Translations under genes and position numbers: made by a program
Part shown: positions 1 to 7,123 of the stretch, in pieces
Layout of the letters: each line of letters starts with the position of its first letter
Numbering within the stretch: the first letter of the stretch is position 1
NCBI GenBank assembly: GCA_029262375.1
Contig: JAJCZM010000015.1
Coordinates: 1 to 48,281, forward strand
Direction of reading: 5' to 3'
DNA length: 48,281 nt
Origin: Deltaproteobacteria bacterium
GTDB taxonomy: Bacteria; Desulfobacterota; Binatia; UBA1149; SPBQ01
Notes under the pieces: generated by a model
What the model saw: the letters and a program-made list of their open reading frames with translations, nothing else
What the model was told of the DNA's origin: nothing
Databases searched by the model: none

Positions 1-1403
1 TACACAGAGTGTTTCTCATGGTCTCGGGTGGAGATGTGTTTCGGCCCAACTGGCACCACGAGGCGATGGCCTGGAAGCTAAGTCAGGTTGCCTCCGGCGA
101 CGTCAGGCGGTCGCTCATGACGCTTCCACCGAGGCAGCTAAAGTCGATCGCCGTGTCCGTGGCCTTTGTCGCGTGGATGCTGGGTCGCGACCCGACGATG
201 AAGGTCATCGGGCTAAGCTACTCGGCCGACCTAGCGCTCAAGCATTCTCGGGATTGCCGACGCGTCATGGAGAGTGCGTGGTACCGCGAGGTCTTCCCCT
301 ATACGCGGTTGTCGCGCGAGAAGAACGCCGAGGGGGAGTTCGAGACGACGCTCGGTGGCGGACGTTATGCGACCTCCTTCGGGGGAACGCTAACCGGTCG
401 TGGTGGTCAGTTGATCATCGTCGACGATCCGATGAATCCGGAGATGGCGTTGTCGGATGTTCAGCGTAAGCGCACGCGGGAGTGGTTCGACGCGACGGTC
501 TACTCTCGCCTCAACGACAAGGCTGTGGATGTGATCATCGTGGTCATGCAGCGACTCCACCTCGATGACCTGGCAGGCCACCTACTCTCCAAAGAAGAGT
601 ACTGGGACCATCTAAACATCCCAGCCATCTCCGCCGGGGAGCAGGTCTACCGGACGGGGCCGAGCTCGGTGTACACGCGCAAGGCCGACGAGGTGCTCCA
701 CGCCGAGCGCGAGTCGCGTGAGGTGCTTGAGCAGCTGCGTTCCGAACTCGGATCCTACTCGTTCTCAGCACAATACCTGCAGGAGCCCGTTCCCGTTGAT
801 GGCGAGCTGATCAAGTGGGGCTGGTTCGACCTGTACGAGCAAGCGCCAGAGAGGGTGCCGGGGCTCAAGGTCGTGCAGAGTTGGGATACCGCGTTGACGG
901 ATAAACCTAGCAGCTGTTTCTCCGTGTGTACGACCTGGCTCATCGACGATGACCACTACTACCTGCTCGGTCTGCTTCGCGAACGCATGCGCTACCCGGA
1001 CCTCAAACGCGCGGTGATCGAGCAGGCCCACAACTGGAACGCCACCTACGTGCTCATCGAGAACTGCAGCACAGGCGCTCCGCTGATCCAGGAGCTCGAC
1101 GGCGCTCGGGAGATGGGCGAGCACTACATTGAGGTGTACGAGCCGATGTTCAACAAGGCCACGCGACTGCATGCGCAATCGGCGGTGATCGAGTCCGGAC
1201 GTGTGCACCTGCCCGGGGATGCGGAGTGGCTGGAGACGCTGCGAGCAGAGATCGTGCAGTTCCCCAACGGCCGCTTCGATGATCAGGTGGACAGCATCAC
1301 GCAGTTCCTGGACTGGGCTGAGGAGCGGCGCACGAGCACCGACGGCATGATGGGCTCCTTGGACCCGCGCACCGGTAGGATCACATGGAAAAAGATGTGG
1401 TGA
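1..1403 (+). CDS. Phage terminase large subunit (partial, cut by left edge)
   Basis: Large terminase subunit, the ATPase motor and nuclease that cuts and packages phage DNA into a procapsid. The frame is open to the left edge, so the true start lies outside the window; residues are numbered from the GTG at position 9. A Walker A variant PPRQLKS lies at about residues 40-46 (Lys45), and a Walker B strand LIIVDDP at 135-141. The C-terminal RNase H-like nuclease half begins near VQSWDTA and closes with FDDQVDSITQFL, both typical of the family. About 464 residues are visible, close to full length. No portal, capsid or small-terminase gene is present, so the rest of the phage-like element must lie to the left. 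The DUF3489-DUF2924-recombinase cassette follows on the same strand. Confidence 0.93.
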   Translation, partial: HRVFLMVSGGDVFRPNWHHEAMAWKLSQVASGDVRRSLMTLPPRQLKSIAVSVAFVAWMLGRDPTMKVIGLSYSADLALKHSRDCRRVMESAWYREVFPYTRLSREKNAEGEFETTLGGGRYATSFGGTLTGRGGQLIIVDDPMNPEMALSDVQRKRTREWFDATVYSRLNDKAVDVIIVVMQRLHLDDLAGHLLSKEEYWDHLNIPAISAGEQVYRTGPSSVYTRKADEVLHAERESREVLEQLRSELGSYSFSAQYLQEPVPVDGELIKWGWFDLYEQAPERVPGLKVVQSWDTALTDKPSSCFSVCTTWLIDDDHYYLLGLLRERMRYPDLKRAVIEQAHNWNATYVLIENCSTGAPLIQELDGAREMGEHYIEVYEPMFNKATRLHAQSAVIESGRVHLPGDAEWLETLRAEIVQFPNGRFDDQVDSITQFLDWAEERRTSTDGMMGSLDPRTGRITWKKMW

Positions 1404-1458
1404 CCGTGCGACTGGACTTGTGGCGGCACACGAGCGGTACTGTCCACAACGAGCGTAC

Positions 1459-1530
1459 GGCTATGGCCCTCCGGGAATCGGCCCGGAGGGCTTCGGTGGT
1501 AGCGGCCCGCGACTGGCGCGGGCCATAGCC
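1459..1530 (+). promoter_or_regulatory. Structured leader: three-way-junction-like inverted repeats before the DUF3489 gene
   Basis: An outer stem GGCTATGG (1459-1466) pairs perfectly with CCATAGCC (1523-1530). Inside it are a 9-bp perfect hairpin CCCTCCGGG/CCCGGAGGG (1467-1490, loop AATCGG) and a second hairpin CCCGCG/CGCGGG (1506-1522, loop ACTGG). The Shine-Dalgarno sequence of the next gene (GAAGGAGA, 1531-1538) starts at the base after the outer stem ends. This arrangement suits an RNA leader that controls translation or termination. A recombinase recognition site in DNA is the alternative. No known RNA family is recognised. Confidence 0.55.
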
Positions 1531-1544
1531 GAAGGAGATGCCCT

Positions 1545-1850
1545 ATGCCTCGAAAGACGAAGACGACCGATGCACCGCCGCCAGTGGCGGCAACCACGAA
1601 ACCCAAGCGTTCTCACGACAAAGCGAAGAAACCGCGAACAACCAAGAAACAGGCCTGCCTGCGCCTGCTACGGCGCGAGAAGGGGGTCAGTGTGGCCGAT
1701 CTGCAGCGCGCGACGGGTTGGCAGGCACACTCGGTGCGCGGCTTCCTTTCAGGCACGATCCGCAAGCTCGATGGCGTTGAACTGGAGGCGCTGACTCCGG
1801 ATCGCGGCCCACGTCGCTACCGAATTACCGAGACGACGGTTGGGTCGTAG
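1545..1850 (+). CDS. DUF3489 domain protein
   Basis: A small basic protein of 101 residues matching the DUF3489 pattern: a Lys/Pro-rich N-terminal tail (about 1-34), then KQACLRLLRREKGVSVADLQ, ATGWQAHSVRG and a closing RRYRI. The core looks like a winged-helix or HTH fold, so DNA binding is plausible but unproven. The start at 1545 has a good ribosome binding site, GAAGGAGA at 1531-1538. The gene sits 2 nt before a DUF2924 gene, which is followed by a large serine recombinase. This three-gene order recurs in proteobacterial prophages and islands, which suggests the two small proteins assist or regulate the recombinase. Their actual function is unknown. Confidence 0.88.
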   Translation: MPRKTKTTDAPPPVAATTKPKRSHDKAKKPRTTKKQACLRLLRREKGVSVADLQRATGWQAHSVRGFLSGTIRKLDGVELEALTPDRGPRRYRITETTVGS

Positions 1851-1852
1851 CC

Positions 1853-2284
1853 ATGCCCGAACGGCCGGCAGAACCGGCGCTTGAGCGGGAGGTTGCCGAA
1901 CTGGGCGGCCTCCCGCGCGCCGAGTTGGTAGTGCGCTGGGAGCGCGTGGTGGGTGCGGCACTACGCGCCAACATGAGCACACCGCTGCTGCGCCGGGCGC
2001 TTGCCCATGAGATCCAGCGGCGCCGATGGGTCAAGGCGGATCGAACGGTGGCCCGTCGATTACGTACGACTGCGAGCGACAGCCCCGGGGCGCATGCGAG
2101 CGCGAAGGTTCCGCGATTGGGCGATCGTCTCATCAGAGAGTGGAATGGGCGGACCTACGTGGTGGATGTGGTCGATGGCGGCTTCGTGCTCGACGATGCT
2201 GCTTACTCGTCACTGTCTGCGGTTGCGCGCGCGATCACGGGTGCCCGCTGGTCGGGACCGAGGTTTTTCGGGTTGGACAGGTGA
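1853..2284 (+). CDS. DUF2924 domain protein
   Basis: A 143-residue protein of the DUF2924 family. Diagnostic segments are LGGLPRAELVVRWERV (about 17-32), LLRRALAHEIQRRRW (about 45-59), then GDRLIREWNGRTYVVDVVDG and the C-terminal AITGARWSGPRFFGL. The last segment is nearly invariant in the family. It begins 2 nt after the DUF3489 stop and ends 9 nt before the recombinase start, so the three genes are almost certainly one transcript. The family is found next to site-specific recombinases in prophage-like regions. No biochemical function is established; a recombination accessory role is inferred from context only. Confidence 0.9.
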   Translation: MPERPAEPALEREVAELGGLPRAELVVRWERVVGAALRANMSTPLLRRALAHEIQRRRWVKADRTVARRLRTTASDSPGAHASAKVPRLGDRLIREWNGRTYVVDVVDGGFVLDDAAYSSLSAVARAITGARWSGPRFFGLDR

Positions 2285-2293
2285 GCTGTTGCG

Positions 2294-4009
2294 ATGAGTA
2301 GAACCCGTCGGCGATGCGCGATCTACACGCGCAAATCTCACGAGGAGGGGCTGGATCAGGACTTCAACAGCCTCGATGCGCAGCGTGAGGCATGCGAGGC
2401 CTACATTCGCAGCCAGCGGCATGAGGGCTGGGTTGTAGGGCGGCAGCGCTATGATGATGGCGGGTTCTCCGGCGGCACGATGGAGCGCCCGGCGCTGCAG
2501 GCCCTCCTACGCGACGTGCGCGCATCGCGCATCGATACGATCGTCGTCTACAAGGTGGATCGCCTATCTCGATCTCTGTCGGACTTTGCGAAGATCGTCG
2601 ACGCGCTCGACGAGCACGAAGTCTCGTTCGTATCGGTCACGCAGCAGTTCAACACGACGACATCCATGGGGCGCCTCACCCTCAACATCCTACTGTCGTT
2701 CGCGCAGTTCGAGCGCGAGGTCACCGCCGAACGCATCCGGGACAAGATCGCGGCATCGAAGAAGAAGGGGATGTGGATGGGAGGTGTCGTCCCGCTTGGG
2801 TACGACACGAAAGACAAGCGGCTGCTGCCGAATCAGGAGGAAGCCGGTACGGTTCGCAAGCTTTTCACGCTCTACCTTGAGACGGGGAGCGTACGCTTGC
2901 TCAAGGCCGAGGCCGATCGGCTTGGACTTCGGACGAAAGCGCGGGCGAAAAAGGACGGAGGCATCGAAACTGGCCGTCCGTTTGCGCGCGGGCATCTCTA
3001 CAGGCTGCTCGCGAATCCGATCTACATCGGCGAGGTCGTCCACAAAGATTCGCGCTTCCCCGGTGAGCACGAAGCGATCGTGGACAGGGAAACCTGGGAT
3101 GCGGTTCAGCTGAAACTGCGCAGCAATAGGGTAGGGGAACGCAAGGCCAACGATGCCGGGCGCAGCAGCTTGCTATCCGGTCTCCTCTACGACGGACAGG
3201 GCCGTCGCTTGGTACCTTCTCATGCCAACAGTCACGGTAAGCGATACCGCTACTACATATCGCAAGAGGATAATCGCGATGGCCGCGCGACGGGACAGTT
3301 AACGCGGCTGCCAGCCGAGGCGTTCGAACAAGCGATCGTCAACCGGCTCACCGAGTTGCTGCGAGACAGGCTTGTGCTTGGTCGGCATCTGGAATCCGCA
3401 GGTGCGAGTGCGACCATTGTGTCACGCGTGGCTCATGGCGACCTTGCCGCGGTGGCCGACCAACTGGAGACCGCGACGCCGGGATCGAAACGCGAACTGC
3501 TCCGCGCGATCGTGGATCGAATCGACGTTGCTGCGGACACCGTCAAGGTTTTGATTCATGCCGTCGGCCTTGTCGCTCAAGCGGGAGATCCGAGTGGTAG
3601 CACGGGCGGCAAGGGTAGTGATGCCAACGATATCCAGTCGTTCACGCTGGAGTTTCCATACCAGATCCAGCGATCGGGCGTAGCGCGGAAGGTTCTCGTA
3701 GCGGAGCAAGGGCGGCCGGACCCAGAGGTAGATCCGAAGCTGGTCGCGCTCGTGCGTCAGGCGCGAGATTGGTACGAGCAGTTGCGCGATGGAAGCGCGC
3801 CTACTCTCAAGGAGCTGGCTGCAAAGGTCGGTCGCGACAGAGCCGACGTGGGCCGCCGACTCCAAATGGCGTTTCTTGCACCCGATATCGTTGAGGCCAT
3901 CCTCGACGGTCACCAGCCTGCGCAACTGTCAGTAACTTCCCTGACACGCTTGGAAAATCTGCCACTTTCGTGGGCAGAACAACGCCGAGTTCTCGGCTTC
4001 GATTCATAG
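2294..4009 (+). CDS. Large serine recombinase (resolvase/recombinase domains)
   Basis: Site-specific recombinase of the large serine class, 571 residues. The N-terminal resolvase domain (about 6-150) starts CAIYTRKS with the predicted nucleophile Ser15, followed by the conserved YDDGGFSGGTMERP and VYKVDRLSRS. The recombinase domain follows (about 170-290; PLGYD, FARGHLYRLLANPIYIGEV). The segment where many relatives have a zinc ribbon reads LLSGLLYDGQGRRL with no cysteine pair (see findings). The C-terminal part contains a short helix-turn-helix-like stretch (TLKELAAKVGRDRADVGRRL, about 512-531). It is the last gene of the DUF3489-DUF2924 cassette and reads towards the tRNA-Ala gene, so it is the likely integrase of the element that ends here. 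Confidence 0.95.
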   Translation: MSRTRRRCAIYTRKSHEEGLDQDFNSLDAQREACEAYIRSQRHEGWVVGRQRYDDGGFSGGTMERPALQALLRDVRASRIDTIVVYKVDRLSRSLSDFAKIVDALDEHEVSFVSVTQQFNTTTSMGRLTLNILLSFAQFEREVTAERIRDKIAASKKKGMWMGGVVPLGYDTKDKRLLPNQEEAGTVRKLFTLYLETGSVRLLKAEADRLGLRTKARAKKDGGIETGRPFARGHLYRLLANPIYIGEVVHKDSRFPGEHEAIVDRETWDAVQLKLRSNRVGERKANDAGRSSLLSGLLYDGQGRRLVPSHANSHGKRYRYYISQEDNRDGRATGQLTRLPAEAFEQAIVNRLTELLRDRLVLGRHLESAGASATIVSRVAHGDLAAVADQLETATPGSKRELLRAIVDRIDVAADTVKVLIHAVGLVAQAGDPSGSTGGKGSDANDIQSFTLEFPYQIQRSGVARKVLVAEQGRPDPEVDPKLVALVRQARDWYEQLRDGSAPTLKELAAKVGRDRADVGRRLQMAFLAPDIVEAILDGHQPAQLSVTSLTRLENLPLSWAEQRRVLGFDS

Positions 4010-4030
4010 CAGATTCGCGCCAAGTAGATC

Positions 4031-4145
4031 GCGAAGAGTGGAGACGGGGGACTTTCTCTACCCCCTACAGAGACACTCTCGCCAAACCGCACGCGAAGGC
4101 GCTTCACTCGCGTCTCTACTACGCAAGTCGCGTCTACATGACGCG
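4031..4145. repeat. Palindrome cluster between recombinase and tRNA-Ala
   Basis: The 203-bp gap after the recombinase contains no gene. It holds a large imperfect hairpin (outer arms GCGA-GAGTG at 4031-4040 with one bulge and CACTCTCGC at 4074-4082, inner GGGGG/CCCCC), a GAAG-GCG-CTTC palindrome near 4095, and a perfect CGCGTC-TACAT-GACGCG dyad (4129-4145). This could be the recombinase terminator plus part of an attachment site. It is the probable edge of the mobile element, but no core site can be proven with one end only. Confidence 0.4.
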
Positions 4146-4174
4146 CTAACCCACCGTACTGTCGTAGAAAGAGT

Positions 4175-4205
4175 TCGGCGGAACCGGGACACCCGATTCC
4201 GCCGA
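4175..4205 (-). terminator. Candidate terminator downstream of tRNA-Ala
   Basis: Read on the minus strand, a perfect 9-bp stem TCGGCGGAA (4205-4197) and TTCCGCCGA (4183-4175) encloses a 13-nt loop and is followed by ACTCTTTCT. It starts 7 nt after the CCA end of the tRNA, as expected for a Rho-independent terminator of the dksA/tRNA-Ala transcript. The T-tract is interrupted, so strength is uncertain. Confidence 0.6.
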
Positions 4206-4212
4206 GACTGAA

Positions 4213-4288
4213 TGGTGGAGCAGAAGAGAATCGAACTCTCGACCCCCACGTTGCGAACGTGGTGCTCTCCCAACTGAGCTACTGCCCC
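4213..4288 (-). tRNA. tRNA-Ala (anticodon CGC)
   Basis: A complete 76-nt cloverleaf on the minus strand with encoded CCA. The acceptor arm GGGGCAG/CTGCTCC contains the G3-U70 wobble that specifies alanine. The anticodon arm is CCACG-TTCGCAA-CGTGG, giving anticodon CGC, and the T-loop is TTCGATT. It lies 42 nt downstream of dksA on the same strand, so the two may be co-transcribed. Its 3' end faces the phage-like element. Confidence 0.97.
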
Positions 4289-4330
4289 AAAATCTTAACG
4301 AAGCGACCGCCAGGGAAGCGGTCTTGTTGC

Positions 4331-4720
4331 CTACGCGTGGTTCGGTTTGTTCTCTTGCGCTTCCTGCTCTTCTTTGCAAGCGATGCACATGGTCGTAACC
4401 GGGCGCGCGCGTAGTCGGCCGATGCCGATGAGCTCGCCGCATTCGTTACATTCGCCGAACGTACCTTCGAGAATCCGGCTGAGTGCTTCGTCGATCTTCT
4501 CGATCAGTTTTCGCTCGCGGTCGCGTATGCGCAGGTCGCGCGTGGACTCGCTTTCCCAACTGGCGCGGTCGCCCGGATCGGCGAACGATTCGTCCTGGTC
4601 GGTCAGTTCGTCGACCTTGCGGCCGGCGTCTTCGATGAGCGCGCGTCGCTGGCCCTGCAGCAGACGTTCGAACATCTTGAGTTGATCTTCGGTGTAGAAG
4701 GCTTGAGTCGCGGTTGCCAC
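4331..4720 (-). CDS. dksA: DksA/TraR-family RNA polymerase-binding transcription factor
   Basis: A 129-residue DksA-type protein that binds the RNA polymerase secondary channel and, with ppGpp, tunes stress and rRNA transcription. The coiled-coil runs from about 10 to 85. The tip motif FADPGDRAS carries Asp48 and Asp51, in the place of the two aspartates essential in E. coli DksA. The zinc finger follows as CNEC...CIAC (about 91-115), with RARP before the second pair. It is shorter than E. coli DksA at the N-terminus, as is common outside gammaproteobacteria. It is divergent from larC, with a 140-bp shared upstream region. The tRNA-Ala gene lies directly downstream on the same strand. Confidence 0.93.
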   Translation of the reverse strand: MATATQAFYTEDQLKMFERLLQGQRRALIEDAGRKVDELTDQDESFADPGDRASWESESTRDLRIRDRERKLIEKIDEALSRILEGTFGECNECGELIGIGRLRARPVTTMCIACKEEQEAQENKPNHA

Positions 4721-4752
4721 GGCATGCCGGTCGGGCGGGGGGATTGACGGCC

Positions 4753-4781
4753 TCTATAAGGAGCCATCTGGGTTCGCCCAA
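4753..4781 (-). promoter_or_regulatory. Possible sigma70-type promoter of dksA
   Basis: On the minus strand TTGGGC (4781-4776) and TATAGA (4758-4753) are spaced by 17 bp, 33 nt upstream of the dksA start. The -35 match is weak, and a GC-rich discriminator follows the -10. It is the best pair visible in the dksA-larC divergent region. Confidence 0.25.
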
Positions 4782-4860
4782 TGGGAAATGCTAGCATCGC
4801 CCCTCGTACCAGTAAAGGATCCGTCGGCTCGATCGGGGCGGCGGGTATTCCAATAAACGT

Positions 4861-6039
4861 ATGAAAATCGTGTACTTCGATACGGGCTCAGGCATAAGCG
4901 GCGACATGACGGTCGGCGCATTGCTCGACGGCGGGCGCAATAGGGGACTTTCGGTCGATCGTCTCGCCGATGCGCTCGGTCTGCTCGACGTCAGCGGCTA
5001 TCGGATCGAGGACGGCCCCACCGACGTAGGCCAGATTCGCGCGAATTCCTTCAAAGTTCTGATCGACAAGGCGCCGCATCTGCATCGCGATTGGGGAACG
5101 ATTCGCCGCTTGATTGAAGACGCCGGCGGTCGCGGTCTCTCGGACGGCACGGTCTCGCGCTCGCTACGCGTCTTCGAAGTGCTCGCGCTGGCCGAAGCGA
5201 AGGTCCACGGGGTCGAGCCCGACAAGGTTCACTTCCACGAGGTCGGCGCCATCGATTCGGTCGTCGACATCGTTGGTGCGGCCTGGTGCCTGGACACGCT
5301 CGCCATAGACGCCTGCTTTGTAGGACCGCTGCCGAGCGGTAGCGGTTACGTGATGACTGAACATGGGCGCCTGCCGGTGCCGGCTCCCGCGACCGCTCTT
5401 TTAATGGAAGGATTCGAGATCCTCGCCGGCGACGGCAAGGGCGAACTCGTTACGCCGACCGGCATGGCGATTCTTGCCGGGCTCGCGAAGCCGGTGCGAC
5501 CGGGCTTCGCTGTCGAAGCGGTAGGCGTCGGTGCGGGAACCATGCGGCTTGACGATCGGCCGAACGTGTTGCGCGTCATGATCGGTGAGTGCGACGCGAC
5601 CGATGATACGCAGGTCGTCGAGATGGTCGCCGACATCGACGACATGACTCCCGAAGCGTTGGCGCACGTAGCAGAACGCCTACGTGCGGACGGCGCGCGC
5701 GACGTGACCGTTACGCCGCTTCACATGAAGAAAGGGCGAACGGGGATGCGCTTGACCGTCCTGTGCGATGTCGAGCACTTGTCGGCGTTGGCCGACCGTA
5801 CCCTCAACGAGTCGAGCAGTATCGGTGTGCGTTACCGTATGCTCGGTCGGGTCGTGCTGCCTCGACGCATTGAGCAGGTACAGACCGAGTACGGCACGAT
5901 CAATGTGAAAGTCGTCACGCGCCCCGACGGTCGTGAAACCGCCGAGCCGGAGTTCGACGACGTCGCCCGCATCGCCCTCGAACGCGATCTGCCGTTCGCA
6001 ACGGTCCGAGACGCTGCGACCCGCGCGCGTTCTCACTAG
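4861..6039 (+). CDS. larC: LarC, nickel insertion enzyme of the nickel-pincer cofactor pathway
   Basis: Pyridinium-3,5-bisthiocarboxylate mononucleotide nickel chelatase, the last step of the nickel-pincer nucleotide cofactor used by lactate racemase and related racemases/epimerases. The 392-residue protein starts MKIVYFDTGSGISGDM and carries VHFHEVGAIDSVVDIVG (about 123-139), GELVTPTGMAIL (about 194-205) and the C-terminal MVADIDDMTPE, all hallmarks of the family. It is a single uninterrupted frame, unlike the LarC1/LarC2 programmed frameshift of Lactobacillus plantarum. No larA, larB or larE is nearby, so its target enzyme is not identified. It is divergent from dksA. Confidence 0.9.
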   Translation: MKIVYFDTGSGISGDMTVGALLDGGRNRGLSVDRLADALGLLDVSGYRIEDGPTDVGQIRANSFKVLIDKAPHLHRDWGTIRRLIEDAGGRGLSDGTVSRSLRVFEVLALAEAKVHGVEPDKVHFHEVGAIDSVVDIVGAAWCLDTLAIDACFVGPLPSGSGYVMTEHGRLPVPAPATALLMEGFEILAGDGKGELVTPTGMAILAGLAKPVRPGFAVEAVGVGAGTMRLDDRPNVLRVMIGECDATDDTQVVEMVADIDDMTPEALAHVAERLRADGARDVTVTPLHMKKGRTGMRLTVLCDVEHLSALADRTLNESSSIGVRYRMLGRVVLPRRIEQVQTEYGTINVKVVTRPDGRETAEPEFDDVARIALERDLPFATVRDAATRARSH

Positions 6040-6121
6040 GCGTGGACCTGTTCTCTGCTGCCCGTCGAATATTACAGACAATGCTTGTTTCTGAGTTGTT
6101 GTAGGGCGATCTTCGATAGCG

Positions 6122-6322
6122 ATGGCAATGGTCACATATCGAATCGACGACAAGCTCAACGCCGCGCTCGATCAATTTTGCGATAAGCGCGGACTGGAGC
6201 AAGACGCAGTTGTTTGCGAAGCACTCGCGACTTGGCTCGAAAACGCGGAAGATCTCACAGAGATCGAAGAACGCCGTGGCGGGCCTTGGGTCGAGTGGTC
6301 CGACGTCCGCAAGCCGCTCTGA
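6122..6322 (+). CDS. Ribbon-helix-helix (CopG/Arc-like) protein, antitoxin type
   Basis: A 66-residue protein with a classic ribbon-helix-helix start: the strand VTYRIDDKL, helix NAALDQFCDKRG, then the second helix QDAVVCEALATWLENAE. The acidic linker EIEERRGG and tail WVEWSDVRKPL resemble antitoxins whose tail wraps a RelE- or PIN-type toxin. No toxin gene is next to it: larC ends 83 nt upstream and bioD converges 38 nt downstream. It is therefore either an orphan antitoxin or a stand-alone regulator. Start is the ATG at 6122; the ATG at 6128 is an equally possible start. Confidence 0.75.
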   Translation: MAMVTYRIDDKLNAALDQFCDKRGLEQDAVVCEALATWLENAEDLTEIEERRGGPWVEWSDVRKPL

Positions 6323-6360
6323 GCGCACTAGGGTCGTAGTACACCGCGACCTCCCACACG

Positions 6361-7110
6361 CTAAACGAGAAGATCGAGCTTGATACTCGCTTCGGCGTGG
6401 CGCCCACCTGCAGGAGGGTCGTCGCGTTCCGCGTCGCTCAGAAACGGCAGCGTGCCCAGTTCGGCAACCGGGCTGAAGCGGCTGATCGTTTCGCGATTCG
6501 AATCCGCTTCGGCGCGTGCGCCATCACCCGCAGTCAGAGTGTTCGTCACGAAGCCTAAGGTGCGCAGCGCACGAAAGCGCAGACTCTCGAATGTAAGCAG
6601 TGCGTGGTTTATGCAGCCGAGCCGCGATCCGACGACGACCAGCACGGGAACGTCGAGCCAGACCGCGAGGTCGGCGTAGGTAAAGCCTTCAGCGATCGGA
6701 ACCAGTAGGCCGCCGGCTCCTTCGATGATCGTCAGTTCGTGTTCGTTGGTGACACGGTGGCAATCGTCGATGATGACGCCCGGTTCGATGGTCGTGGACT
6801 GCGCCTGCGCAGCGACCAGCGGCGCGGCAGGCATACGAAGCAAGTAGCTGGCGACTTTCGCAGGATCCTGTTTTCCGCCGGCCGCGCGCGCCAGGCGAAC
6901 GCAATCTTCGCCGACTAACTCGCCCGTGTCCGAATTGTTACCCACCTCACAACCGGTCTCTGCGGGTTTGTAGACACCGACGTCGATACCTCGTGCGCAC
7001 AGTGCGGCGGCGATGGCGCACGACACTTCGGTTTTACCGATGCTCGTGTCGGTGCCGGTAACAAAGATGCTTTTGCCTTTGGATGACATGCGTTCGCGAG
7101 ACTCTCGCAT
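6361..7110 (-). CDS. bioD: Dethiobiotin synthase BioD
   Basis: ATP-dependent dethiobiotin synthetase, converting 7,8-diaminopelargonate and CO2 to dethiobiotin in the cytoplasm. The P-loop GTDTSIGKTE lies near residues 19-28, followed by YKPAETG, the family's substrate-binding KPxxTG. EGAGGLLVPI (about 130-139) is the second diagnostic motif. It is the last gene of the bioF-bioA-bioD operon, 13 nt after the bioA stop. Start choice is open: the ATG at 7110 is used here, but the ATG at 7089 (residue 8) gives an N-terminus closer to the usual family length. Neither has a strong ribosome binding site. Confidence 0.94.
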   Translation of the reverse strand: MRESRERMSSKGKSIFVTGTDTSIGKTEVSCAIAAALCARGIDVGVYKPAETGCEVGNNSDTGELVGEDCVRLARAAGGKQDPAKVASYLLRMPAAPLVAAQAQSTTIEPGVIIDDCHRVTNEHELTIIEGAGGLLVPIAEGFTYADLAVWLDVPVLVVVGSRLGCINHALLTFESLRFRALRTLGFVTNTLTAGDGARAEADSNRETISRFSPVAELGTLPFLSDAERDDPPAGGRHAEASIKLDLLV

Positions 7111-7123
7111 CTCGCGCGGGCCT

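Noticed and set aside
3422..3925. A 167-codon frame opposite the recombinase
   Set aside because: Shadow frame on the antisense strand of a complete recombinase gene, with no start signal or domain.
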